A stretch of 64,000 nt of DNA from Saprospiraceae bacterium (GTDB taxonomy: Bacteria > Bacteroidota > Bacteroidia > Chitinophagales > Saprospiraceae), in contig JALHOZ010000013.1 in NCBI GenBank assembly GCA_022842725.1, forward strand, positions 1 through 64,000, written 5' to 3'. The position numbers and the translations under genes are program-made. Shown here piece by piece: positions 29,885 through 39,176 of the stretch. The first letter of the stretch is position 1. Each line of letters starts with the position of its first letter. The notes under the pieces were generated by a model. It did no database searches. It was given only the letters and a program-made list of their open reading frames with translations, and was not told the DNA's origin.

Positions 29885-31246
29885 ATGCAAAGACGAAAAT
29901 TTTTAAAAAAATCATTAAAGGGTCTTCCCCTGATCCTGGTGACACCATCCTTACTTTCTTCCTGTGACAATGATGAAAATAATGTACCAAAAAATGGAAA
30001 AAGTGTAATTATCATCGGCGCCGGCATATCAGGTTTGGCTGCGGCCAAAAAGCTTCAGGAAAATGGTTTTGATGTTACTGTTTTGGAAGCGCAGGATAAA
30101 GTCGGCGGTCGTCTGCGAACAGACAGAAGTTTAGGTTTTGCTTTTGACGAAGGAGCAAGTTGGATTCATGGAATTGATGGAAATCCAATCACCAATCTGG
30201 CACAACAGGCCGGTATGAAAACAGCATTTACGGATGATAACAGCTTGGTGTGTTATGACATAAACGGTGTATTGAGAAGTGATACTTTGTTTGAAAATAC
30301 GGAAGCTGATTTTGAAGCTATGTTGTCTACGCTTAAAACCAATGGTAGTACAACACAAAGTTTCGAAACTGTATTTAACAGTCTTTATCCAAACAGGGGA
30401 AACGACCGGCTTTGGAAGTTTTTTCTTTCAACATACATTACTTTTGATCTGGGAGATCTCGACAAATTATCTTCGATTTTATATGACGAAGGAGAAGAGT
30501 TTGCGGGAGGAGAAAGAATATCAACAAATGGTTATGACACCATTCCGGTGTGGTTGGCACAGGGATTAAACATTCATTTGAATCAGCGGGTATCAAAAAT
30601 TGACTATTCCAATGAAAAATTAAAAATAACCCACAACGGAAAAATATCGGAAGCTGATTATGTTTTAGTGACTGTTCCATTGGGCGTTCTGAAATCGAAT
30701 TATATTGAGTTTTTTCCATTATTACCAATGACAAAACAAAATGCTATTCAGAAGGTAGGTATGAATTGTGTAAATAAATTTTTACTCACCTGGGATATTG
30801 CATTTTGGGATGATGAACAATACATTTGTTACACCCCTGACAAAAAAGATAAATTTAATTACTTTGTGAATGTCAATAAAAATGTGCCGGATGTTAATGC
30901 ATTAATGACGTTTGCTTATGCTGATGAGGCAAGGCGGACTGAATCAATGACCGATGAAGAGATCGTAAATGAGATCATGATTCATATGAAAGATATGTTT
31001 GGCAACGATACACCCAATCCAACCCAAATGCTCAGAACAAAATGGCAAACGAACGAAAACACATTTGGTGCATACTCCTTTACAGCGGTCGGAACAGAAA
31101 TGAAACATTTTGATGATTTGGCAGAAGATGTCGATAAAAAATTATTTTTTGCCGGAGAACATACCCACATTGATTATTTCTCCACAGCACACGGCGCATA
31201 TCTGAGTGGTATCCGGGAAGCCGATAAAATAACAGATTTATTGTAG
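29885..31246 (+). CDS. Flavin-dependent amine oxidase, probable Tat-exported lipoprotein
   Basis: MQRRKFLKKSLKGLPLILVTPSLLSSC (RR plus lipobox-like), SVIIIGAGISGLAAAKKLQENGFDVTVLEAQDKVGGRLRTD, FFAGEHTHIDYFSTAHGAYLSGIREADKI. Confidence 0.92.
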   Translation: MQRRKFLKKSLKGLPLILVTPSLLSSCDNDENNVPKNGKSVIIIGAGISGLAAAKKLQENGFDVTVLEAQDKVGGRLRTDRSLGFAFDEGASWIHGIDGNPITNLAQQAGMKTAFTDDNSLVCYDINGVLRSDTLFENTEADFEAMLSTLKTNGSTTQSFETVFNSLYPNRGNDRLWKFFLSTYITFDLGDLDKLSSILYDEGEEFAGGERISTNGYDTIPVWLAQGLNIHLNQRVSKIDYSNEKLKITHNGKISEADYVLVTVPLGVLKSNYIEFFPLLPMTKQNAIQKVGMNCVNKFLLTWDIAFWDDEQYICYTPDKKDKFNYFVNVNKNVPDVNALMTFAYADEARRTESMTDEEIVNEIMIHMKDMFGNDTPNPTQMLRTKWQTNENTFGAYSFTAVGTEMKHFDDLAEDVDKKLFFAGEHTHIDYFSTAHGAYLSGIREADKITDLL

Positions 31247-31315
31247 CGGAATAACTCCTTCGTTACACGCTGTTTGTTTTGCCATCCTGATACCTAAAAC
31301 TTCTTTGACAGAATA

Positions 31316-31366
31316 TTGCAACTCCGATCCCATTCATTCAGAATTTGAAATTTATTGTCACAAATG
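31316..31366 (+). repeat. Dispersed intergenic repeat family B, copy 2
   Basis: ttgcaactccgatcccattcattcagaatttgaaatttattgtcacaaatgc. Confidence 0.5.
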
Positions 31367-31489
31367 CTAAAGAAAAAAGCGTCTATAAATGGCTTTACAT
31401 TTTTTTGTGCTTTATCTTATCTAATATTTTTGCATACTGAACCCGATTACTTTCTATTTATTGTATTTTTGCTTTCAAAATAATTTTAC

Positions 31490-32011
31490 ATGGCAAAAAA
31501 ATATCCCAAAACTCTATCATCAGGTGCAAACAACACTGTGATTGCTTTGTCTGAAACAGAAGCAGGTAAATTATTTTTTGAAAACACAAGATCAGAAATA
31601 GGTTCAGAAGCAGAAAAAATGAAATTTGCAAACAATATAAATAACCTTGTTGTAAAGTTTGTCCGCCTGGACTTGTTAACTGATGATACGGAAGTATTAG
31701 TGATGGAAAGGTTATATCCGATAGACTTTAGAGCCTTTGAATTTGAAAGAAGGCAATTGATATTCGAAGTTTTTGAAGATGAATTGACGCAACTTCATAA
31801 ACATGGTTTTGTACATCGTGATCTACGGAGACCATCAGATATGCCGGGTTTTTCATTTGACAATATATTTTTGACTGATCATGGTATCAGATTGATTGAT
31901 GTGGGTATATCAGCACTCAGAAGTCAGGTTGGGGATAAGCTGTTTGAAAAATTTGTCTCACAGGAAATCAATGAATTAAAAGCTTTTGAGACTTTTTTTA
32001 TTAATCGGTAA
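31490..32011 (+). CDS. Minimal protein-kinase-like protein, 173 aa
   Basis: FVHRDLRRPSDMPGFSFDNIFLTDHGIRLIDVG (HRD...N...DxG) preceded by a short N-lobe-like segment and LVMERLYP. Confidence 0.75.
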   Translation: MAKKYPKTLSSGANNTVIALSETEAGKLFFENTRSEIGSEAEKMKFANNINNLVVKFVRLDLLTDDTEVLVMERLYPIDFRAFEFERRQLIFEVFEDELTQLHKHGFVHRDLRRPSDMPGFSFDNIFLTDHGIRLIDVGISALRSQVGDKLFEKFVSQEINELKAFETFFINR

Positions 32012-32057
32012 GATGCAAATATCCTCCACCTGTTCGAAAGTTCTGTGAGCCATCCTT

Positions 32058-32117
32058 GATCGAAGTTTGCAACTTCGATCCGTTTTAGTACGAACTTGCA
32101 ATTCACTACCAGTATGT
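32058..32117 (+). repeat. Dispersed repeat family B, copy 3, overlapping palindrome gatcgaagtt-tgc-aacttcgatc
   Basis: 10-bp perfect arms 32058-32067/32071-32080; family-B segment begins at 32067. Confidence 0.7.
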
Positions 32118-32209
32118 TTATAAATGTACAAAGCCTCATTTTTAGAAATTGTAGATAAAGTATTAAATATGTTTTAATGATGGCATTGCTCTGTAAATTG
32201 CGACGTTAT

Positions 32210-32242
32210 GATTTCTCAGGCGCCACAGCGCTTTCGAAATGA
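32210..32242 (+). repeat. Dispersed repeat family A, copy 3 (short)
   Basis: gatttctcaggcgccacagcgctttcgaaatga. Confidence 0.8.
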
Positions 32243-32290
32243 AGAAGGAACCAGAATGGTAAGTCCAACATGATTGTAGAGAGCAGAACT

Positions 32291-32447
32291 GATTTCTCAG
32301 GCGCCACAGCGCCATCGAAATGACGTCGGTTTGGATTTTAACGGGGAAGAAAGGGAGTTCGGCAAGGCCGAACTCCCTTTCTTCCCCACTTTTTATATCA
32401 AAAATTGAGTTTTCGAACCACTCTGTGGTTCGAAAACTCAATTTTTA
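32291..32447 (+). repeat. Dispersed repeat family A, copy 4, with two perfect hairpins
   Basis: gatttctcaggcgccacagcgccatcgaaatgacg; 21-bp stem 32343-32363/32367-32387 (loop aag); 22-bp stem 32401-32422/32426-32447 (loop tct). Confidence 0.93.
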
Positions 32448-32542
32448 CAAATATTACAATTCAAACAATTCCAACATAATAAGAATCTTCTTCATTTTTC
32501 CAAATTTTCCTATCTTCACCTCTTTGTTTAGTACTTGTCATT

Positions 32543-33649
32543 ATGAATGAAGATTTTTATATAGACCCGGATATCCACCAATCTTACACGCTGCCGGCAA
32601 GTGTGTATACCCAACAACAATATTTTGATGTTTTCAAAAAAGAATTGTTTTTGCCTTCCTGGCAGTGGCTCGGTGGTAAAGAATGGTCTGATTCACTTTA
32701 TACCCAAATGCCACACTCGTTTTTGCCGGGATGTGTCGACGAACCTTTACTCATCGTAAGAAATCAAAACCAGCTCTCCTGCCTGAGCAATGTCTGTACC
32801 CACAGGGCAAAAATACTCGTGGAATCACCTTCTGCCAAACCCTTCATTTCATGTGGTTACCACGGAAGATGTTTTTCTCCGGATGGCCGCTTCCGATCTA
32901 TGCCGGAATTTGAAGCAGCTCAGGATTTTCCCTCTTCCAAAGATGATCTGAAAAACTATCCTTTATCATCATGGAATGATTTTTATTTTACCGCATTGCA
33001 ACCCAAATATGATCTGAACACCATCCTGGCACCGATTCACCAACATCTAAGCTCTTTTCCATACGATTCTCTGCGACCGGAACCAAACCTAAGCAAAACG
33101 TACCATGTCAGAGCCAATTGGCTGGCATATTGTGACAATTATCTCGAAGGTTTTCATATTCCATACGTTCACCCGACACTCAATAAAGCCATAACTTACG
33201 AAGATTATGAAGTGCGGGTTTTTGATCATTGTAATGTGCAGATTGCCCGATGTAAACCGGGACAAAAACCGGTACCGCTGCAAAAAGGAGATCCGGACTT
33301 TGGCCAAAATATTTATGCATACTATTGGTTTGTCTATCCCAACTTCATGATCAATTTTTACCATTGGGGTATTTCTGTCAATTGGGTGTTACCGAAAACG
33401 ACTGATGAAACTGAAATCCGTTTTCTGACTTACAAAAGAAACGACATTCCTGATTCGGACTTTGCGGATACCGCCCTCGACCTGACAGAAATCGAAGATG
33501 AAGCTGTGGTCGAAAGTGTACAAAAAGGCCTGATGTCCCTTACATATCATAGGGGAAGGTTTTCACCAACGCGCGAACAAGGTGTTCATGCTTTCCACAG
33601 ATTTATTTACACAGAAGTTTTTGCGGATTCGGAAAACATAGCACCATAA
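32543..33649 (+). CDS. Rieske [2Fe-2S] aromatic-ring-hydroxylating-type oxygenase, alpha subunit
   Basis: CTHRAKILVESPSAKPFISCGYHGRCFSPDGRF (CxH...CxxH) and NWLAYCDNYLEGFHIPYVHPTL mononuclear iron motif. Confidence 0.93.
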   Translation: MNEDFYIDPDIHQSYTLPASVYTQQQYFDVFKKELFLPSWQWLGGKEWSDSLYTQMPHSFLPGCVDEPLLIVRNQNQLSCLSNVCTHRAKILVESPSAKPFISCGYHGRCFSPDGRFRSMPEFEAAQDFPSSKDDLKNYPLSSWNDFYFTALQPKYDLNTILAPIHQHLSSFPYDSLRPEPNLSKTYHVRANWLAYCDNYLEGFHIPYVHPTLNKAITYEDYEVRVFDHCNVQIARCKPGQKPVPLQKGDPDFGQNIYAYYWFVYPNFMINFYHWGISVNWVLPKTTDETEIRFLTYKRNDIPDSDFADTALDLTEIEDEAVVESVQKGLMSLTYHRGRFSPTREQGVHAFHRFIYTEVFADSENIAP

Positions 33650-33688
33650 ATTGGTGTTAGACATGTCGGCCTTTGACCAAACATAATT

Positions 33689-36529
33689 ATGCCTGAATCA
33701 ACCACACGTTCCACCGTTTCCACTGTTATTGAAAATCCCGTTTCTTTCAAACATTTTATTCATATCAAAGGAGCGAGGTCGAACAATCTGCAAAATATCG
33801 AAATTCTGATACCCAAAAACAAACTGGTCGTTGTCACCGGTGTCTCGGGTTCCGGCAAATCTTCGCTCGTCATCGATACTTTGTATTCTGAAGGACAGCG
33901 ACGATATGTCGAAAGTCTTTCGTCCTACGCAAGACAGTTTCTCGACAGGATGAAAAAACCGGAAGTGGACTTTATTAAGGGGATTTGTCCTGCCATTGCC
34001 ATCGAACAAAAAGTCAGTACCGGCAATGCCCGGTCAACGGTTGGGTCCCTTACAGAAATATACGATTATCTTCGGCTTCTTTTTGCGAGAATAGGAAAAA
34101 CTTATTCTCCGGTAAGTGGCCAAATTGTACACAAACATGAAGTCCGCGATGTAGTAGATTACATCAAAACCTTGCCGGAGGGTCAAAAAATCCAATTGAT
34201 GATTCCTTTGGCCACCAAACATGGCCGGAATACCGGTTTTGAGTTGGATTTATTACTGCAAAAAGGATTCAACAGAATATTTTACAAAGAAAAAATAGAA
34301 GAAATAGAAGCATTTGTTGCTTCCAATCCAAAATTGCTCGAAAAACCGGCTTCCAAAACCGGTACTGATATTTTGGTTCTTATCGACCGGTTTGTCGTCA
34401 ATGATGATGAAGAAAATCTCAAAAGAATCGCTGATTCTGTACTCACCGCTTTTGCCGAAGCCGAAGGAGAATGTATTCTTTTCGAAACAGATACAAAAAA
34501 ATATATAACCTTCAACAACCGTTTTGAACTGGACGGAATGACCTTTCCGGAACCGACACATCAGTTGTTTAATTACAACAATCCTTACGGTGCCTGCCCA
34601 AAATGTGAAGGATACGGAAAAATGATCGGTATAGACCGCAACAGAGTAATTCCGGACGGAAGTTTGTCCGTGTATCAGGGTGCCATCTACCCATGGCGCG
34701 GCGAAAAAGGCAGTTGGTATCAGGAACAATTGATCAACAGTGCCTTGCGGTTTGACTTTCCGATTCACAAGGCTTATGATCAGCTCACTGAAGAACAACA
34801 GGAGGTTTTATGGACTGGCAATAAACATTTTTTTGGACTGAATGCCTACTTTCAGGAATTGGAAGAATCGTCATACAAAATTCAAAACAGGGTAATATTG
34901 TCCCGGTACCGGGGAAAAACAACCTGCGATGTTTGTAAAGGAGGCCGCCTGCGCAAAGAAGCTTCCTATGTAAAAATAGGTGGTAAAAATCTTCCGGCGC
35001 TGATCAATCTTCCTATTGACGAATTGCCGGAGTTTTTTGAACATCTGGAATTGTCAGATCACGATCGTCAGATTGCCGAAAGGATATTGTATGAAGTCAA
35101 TCTCAGATTGAAGGTCATGGTAAAAATGGGTTTGGGTTATCTTACATTGGACAGACATGCCAATACCCTGAGTGGTGGCGAAACCCAAAGAATAAACCTC
35201 ACCCGAACCCTGGGCTCAAACCTGATCAATTCTATGTATATCCTGGATGAGCCAAGTGTGGGACTTCACCCCAGAGACACATTAAAGCTCGTCGAAGTAT
35301 TAAAAAACCTCAGAGACCTGGGAAATACAGTCATTGTCATCGAACATGAAGAAGCCATCATACGAAGTGCGGATTATCTGATCGATGTAGGTCCTTTGGC
35401 AGGTGTACATGGAGGACATATTGTTTTTGAAGGCGACTATCAAAAATTGTACGAACCGGATATCCATACCCTGACCGCAGATTATCTCAAAGGGATAAAA
35501 TCGATAACGCCGCTTGCCCAAAAAAGAAAGATTATACAAAAAATATTCGTGGAGGGAGCTTCCGAACACAACCTCAAAAACATCAGTGTCAGCATTCCTT
35601 TGCAGGCATTGACAGTGATTTGTGGAGTTTCGGGTTCGGGAAAAACCACTTTGGTCCAAAAAATATTACATCCGGGACTGAAACTGCTGATGAATGAACC
35701 TTTGGGCATATTGCCGGGAAGACATAAAGGCATCACCGGAGATGTAAAAAATATTCAGATGGTCGAATTTGTCGGGCAGCATCCATTGGGCAAATCCTCG
35801 AGATCCAATCCGGTGACGTATGTCAAAGCGTATGACAGCATCAGAAAATTGTTTTCCGATCAACAGCTTTCCAAAATCAAAGGCTTCGAACCCAAACATT
35901 TTTCATTTAATGTCGAAGGCGGAAGGTGTGAAACCTGTAAAGGCGATGGTGAAATCACCGTAGAAATGCAGTTTTTGGCCGATGTCAATCTCATTTGTGA
36001 CGAATGTGGTGGAAAAAGATTCAAAAAAGACGTTTTGGAAGTCGAATACAACGGCAAAAATATTTTTGATGTATTGGACATGACCATTGAAGAGTCCATT
36101 GAATTTTTTGGTGCCAAAAAAGACGTGGTGAACCGGTTGATGCCATTGGTCAATGTTGGTTTGGGTTATATCAAATTGGGTCAGTCCAGCTCTACCTTGT
36201 CAGGTGGAGAAGCTCAAAGACTGAAACTGGCTTCCTTTATGACCAAAGAGTTTACGAGCAAAAAAATATTTTTTATTTTTGATGAGCCGACGACGGGATT
36301 ACACTTTAACGATGTACAGGTACTGATGACAGCTTTTCAGACATTGGTGGAGACAGGTCATACGGTGGTCATTGTCGAACACAATCTCGATGTCATCCGA
36401 TGTGCCGATCATGTCATCGAACTCGGGCCTGAGGGTGGTAAAAACGGAGGGCATCTGGTTTATGAAGGCCATCCGGAGGGAATGTCAAAGGCCAAAGATT
36501 CAGTGACAGGTGCTTTTATGGAAAGGTAA
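33689..36529 (+). CDS. uvrA: Excinuclease ABC subunit A
   Basis: VVTGVSGSGKSSLVIDTLYSEGQRRYVESLSSYARQFL, two ABC cassettes, CxxC zinc motifs, LSGGETQRINL and LSGGEAQRLKLA. Confidence 0.98.
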   Translation: MPESTTRSTVSTVIENPVSFKHFIHIKGARSNNLQNIEILIPKNKLVVVTGVSGSGKSSLVIDTLYSEGQRRYVESLSSYARQFLDRMKKPEVDFIKGICPAIAIEQKVSTGNARSTVGSLTEIYDYLRLLFARIGKTYSPVSGQIVHKHEVRDVVDYIKTLPEGQKIQLMIPLATKHGRNTGFELDLLLQKGFNRIFYKEKIEEIEAFVASNPKLLEKPASKTGTDILVLIDRFVVNDDEENLKRIADSVLTAFAEAEGECILFETDTKKYITFNNRFELDGMTFPEPTHQLFNYNNPYGACPKCEGYGKMIGIDRNRVIPDGSLSVYQGAIYPWRGEKGSWYQEQLINSALRFDFPIHKAYDQLTEEQQEVLWTGNKHFFGLNAYFQELEESSYKIQNRVILSRYRGKTTCDVCKGGRLRKEASYVKIGGKNLPALINLPIDELPEFFEHLELSDHDRQIAERILYEVNLRLKVMVKMGLGYLTLDRHANTLSGGETQRINLTRTLGSNLINSMYILDEPSVGLHPRDTLKLVEVLKNLRDLGNTVIVIEHEEAIIRSADYLIDVGPLAGVHGGHIVFEGDYQKLYEPDIHTLTADYLKGIKSITPLAQKRKIIQKIFVEGASEHNLKNISVSIPLQALTVICGVSGSGKTTLVQKILHPGLKLLMNEPLGILPGRHKGITGDVKNIQMVEFVGQHPLGKSSRSNPVTYVKAYDSIRKLFSDQQLSKIKGFEPKHFSFNVEGGRCETCKGDGEITVEMQFLADVNLICDECGGKRFKKDVLEVEYNGKNIFDVLDMTIEESIEFFGAKKDVVNRLMPLVNVGLGYIKLGQSSSTLSGGEAQRLKLASFMTKEFTSKKIFFIFDEPTTGLHFNDVQVLMTAFQTLVETGHTVVIVEHNLDVIRCADHVIELGPEGGKNGGHLVYEGHPEGMSKAKDSVTGAFMER

Positions 36530-36596
36530 GACCTTTAGCAAAGTTTTCAGAAATCAGACAAGGGGAAGTTTTTTCTGATAAAACCATTTTTAACTG

Positions 36597-37397
36597 TTGT
36601 TGTTGGATAATAGAACGAACTTTATCCGCTGTCATTTGGAAAACATCAGAAAACACACCTTCAGTAAATTAATCTCCATCCTTTTGGTGAAAATCAGAAC
36701 AGCCTTCATGGATGTTTTGCCTATCATTCTGGTGGTTGCATTTTTTCAATTGGTGGTATTAAAACAACCCTTTCCGAATCTTGAAAATGTACTGATCGGA
36801 GGATTGTTGGTTATCGTCGGATTGATGTTATTTGTCGAAGGACTTGAGATTGGTTTATTTCCCATCGGTGAATCCATGGCAGATGCTTTAGCCCGAAAAG
36901 GCAGTTTGTACTTGCTGCTTACCTTTGCTTTTGCTTTGGGATTTTCGACGACGATCGCCGAACCGGCACTTATAGCGGTGGCAAATAAAGCGGCGGAAAT
37001 TTCTTCAGCAGCAGGCACCATACCAAACAATCCGGAGGCTATAGCTGATTACGCTTTTGGCCTGCGTATTTCGGTAGCTCTTTCAGTAGGATTTTCCATT
37101 GTGATTGGTGTATTCAGAATACTAAAAGGATGGCCCATTTACATATTAATTATTGGCGGTTATATTATGGTTATGGTAATGACAATTTTTGCACCCAAAG
37201 AAATCATAGGATTGGCTTATGATGCAGGAGGAGTGACGACGTCTACGATAACGGTTCCATTGGTGACAGCCTTAGGTGTTGGATTAGCAAGTATCATAAA
37301 AGGAAGAAATCCATTGGTAGATGGATTTGGTTTGATTGCCTTTGCTTCATTGATGCCAATGGTTTTTGTTATGGCTTATGGAATGTTGATCTATTAA
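36597..37397 (+). CDS. DUF1538-like membrane protein, first paralogue (start uncertain; track uses TTG)
   Basis: [21 protein letters not shown]...[50 protein letters not shown]; multiple TMs. Confidence 0.85.
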   Translation: MLLDNRTNFIRCHLENIRKHTFSKLISILLVKIRTAFMDVLPIILVVAFFQLVVLKQPFPNLENVLIGGLLVIVGLMLFVEGLEIGLFPIGESMADALARKGSLYLLLTFAFALGFSTTIAEPALIAVANKAAEISSAAGTIPNNPEAIADYAFGLRISVALSVGFSIVIGVFRILKGWPIYILIIGGYIMVMVMTIFAPKEIIGLAYDAGGVTTSTITVPLVTALGVGLASIIKGRNPLVDGFGLIAFASLMPMVFVMAYGMLIY

Positions 37398-37407
37398 TGA
37401 TAAAATA

Positions 37408-38181
37408 ATGGATACAGGATTTTTTTATGTTTTATTTCAGACCTTACTGGATGTTGCTCCTGTCGTTATTTTATTTGGTTTTTTTCAGATTTTTATCATC
37501 AAAAAAAGTATTCCTAATCCCAAAAAAGTATTGTTGGGGATTATTTTTGTCATTATAGGACTAACCCTTTTTCTGATAGGATTAGAAATGGCATTATTTC
37601 CGATAGGCGACATTATGGCGGAACAGCTATCTTCTCCTTCATTTATTAAAAATTCAGGTTTTTCACCGGAAAGCTGGAAAGCATATTATTGGGTTTATAT
37701 ATTTGCATTCAGCATTGGTTTTGCCACTACGATTGCTGAACCGTCTCTGATCGCAGTAGCTTTTAAAGCCAATCAAATTTCAGGCGGTAAAATCGGTGAA
37801 AAATCGCTTCGTATTACCGTAGCATTTGGAGTTGCTTTATCTCTTGCAGTCGGAACATTCAGGATCATAACAGGTACTCCGTTATATATGTATATTTTAG
37901 TTGGTTATGTCATTGTTATCATCCAAACAATATTTGCACCGAAACATATTATTGCTTTAGCCTATGATTCAGGCGGGGTCACCACATCAACAGTGACAGT
38001 TCCCATTGTGGCTGCTTTGGGTCTGGGACTGGCATCAGTCATCCCGGGAAGGAATCCAGCATTGGATGGTTTCGGCTTAATAGCATTCGCCAGTCTTTTT
38101 CCTATAATCGCCGTTTTGGGTTATGGACAATTTCTTGAAATTATAATTTGGTTTACTAAAAACAAAAAACATGAGGTTTAA
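37408..38181 (+). CDS. DUF1538-like membrane protein, second paralogue
   Basis: FATTIAEPSLIAVAFKANQIS...[50 protein letters not shown], collinear with upstream gene. Confidence 0.88.
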   Translation: MDTGFFYVLFQTLLDVAPVVILFGFFQIFIIKKSIPNPKKVLLGIIFVIIGLTLFLIGLEMALFPIGDIMAEQLSSPSFIKNSGFSPESWKAYYWVYIFAFSIGFATTIAEPSLIAVAFKANQISGGKIGEKSLRITVAFGVALSLAVGTFRIITGTPLYMYILVGYVIVIIQTIFAPKHIIALAYDSGGVTTSTVTVPIVAALGLGLASVIPGRNPALDGFGLIAFASLFPIIAVLGYGQFLEIIIWFTKNKKHEV

Positions 38182-38518
38182 ATTGATTGTTTCCCTCGTA
38201 CGTCCTGAAATCACTAATGAGGTGATCAAGGCGGCCAAAAAAGCCGGAGCTACCGGTGACGTGATTTTGTCGGGAAGAGGAACCGGCGTTTCGGAATCCA
38301 GTTTTTTCGGTATCACCCTCGAAGACCGGACGGATGTCATTTTATTTATTGTCGAAGAACATAGTGTCAATAAAATTCTGGATGCTTTGTGTATGGAATG
38401 TAAACTGACAGATCCGGGCAGGGGTGTCGCTATAGTCCTGAGCATTGATAAAGTCACCGGATTGGACCGGCAAATAGACAAAATCAAAGATAAACTTAAA
38501 GAAGAACGGTTGACTTAA
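38171..38518 (+). CDS. P-II-like signalling protein
   Basis: MRFKLIVSLVRPEITNEVIKAAKKAGATGDVILSGRGTG...LCMECKLTDPGRGVAIVLSIDKVTGL, PII/GlnB-like; overlaps upstream gene by 11 nt. Confidence 0.85.
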   Translation: MRFKLIVSLVRPEITNEVIKAAKKAGATGDVILSGRGTGVSESSFFGITLEDRTDVILFIVEEHSVNKILDALCMECKLTDPGRGVAIVLSIDKVTGLDRQIDKIKDKLKEERLT

Positions 38519-38657
38519 TTTATTTCTTTAGGAAAATTATGTAGCTTGGATAAAATATCCGTTTATCCAACTGATTATATTTGATGTTGTATCGGTTTTT
38601 CTGAATATTCTTTCTCATAAAAATCTATATTAATCCTTCATTACAAAAACAAGATAT

Positions 38658-39050
38658 ATGAATACATTTTTAACGGCCAAAGACATCGCTTCAAACCGGA
38701 TTTTTTATATCGATGGATTGGCGACTGTCAAAGAGGCCATCAATTTAATGAAACAGCACGATACAGATGTGCTTATCATAGCGAAAAGAGATGATCGGGA
38801 TGCCAATGGTATCGTCGTCATTTCGGATATTGTAAAAGGAGTCATCATTCCCAGCAAAAGGCCTTCAGAAGTCAGTGTGTATGAAGTGATGTCAAAACCT
38901 GCAATTTCTATACCTTCCACATTAAATGCCAAATATGTTCCGAGATTCCTGACAAGTTGCAAAATCAGTGTTGCTCCTGTGGAAGAAAACGGAATATACG
39001 TGGGAGTTATCCACATGAAAGAAATATTATTTAACGGTGATTTCGAATAG
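38658..39050 (+). CDS. CBS-domain protein
   Basis: 130 aa, two CBS-like motifs (ATVKEAINLMKQHDTDVLIIAK...NGIVVISDIVKGV; VYEVMSKPAISI...VAPVEENGIYVGVIHMKEIL). Confidence 0.88.
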   Translation: MNTFLTAKDIASNRIFYIDGLATVKEAINLMKQHDTDVLIIAKRDDRDANGIVVISDIVKGVIIPSKRPSEVSVYEVMSKPAISIPSTLNAKYVPRFLTSCKISVAPVEENGIYVGVIHMKEILFNGDFE

Positions 39051-39113
39051 TTTTTTTACCGGGAAAGTTGTTGGATAAGTTGTAGCTCAGATCAATGTTG
39101 TAAAAAGATTATG

Positions 39114-39168
39114 AAACAACCCGTTTTTTAGAAACCTCAAAAAGTGAACTCCAAAAAACGGGTTGTTT
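39114..39168. terminator. 16-bp perfect stem terminator between convergent genes
   Basis: aaacaacccgtttttt (39114-39129) / aaaaaacgggttgttt (39153-39168). Confidence 0.8.
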
Positions 39169-39176
39169 ATACGAAT

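Noticed and set aside
23938-32447. Possible CRISPR array from repeated hairpin units
   Set aside because: Copies are few, kilobases apart, separated by genes and lack regular spacers; these are dispersed intergenic repeats.
23900-32500. Possible prophage or integrative element in the accessory segment
   Set aside because: No integrase, transposase, phage structural or conjugation genes seen; many genes there are metabolic housekeeping.
34253-34798. 181-aa minus-strand ORF
   Set aside because: Antisense to uvrA; Phe-rich shadow translation.
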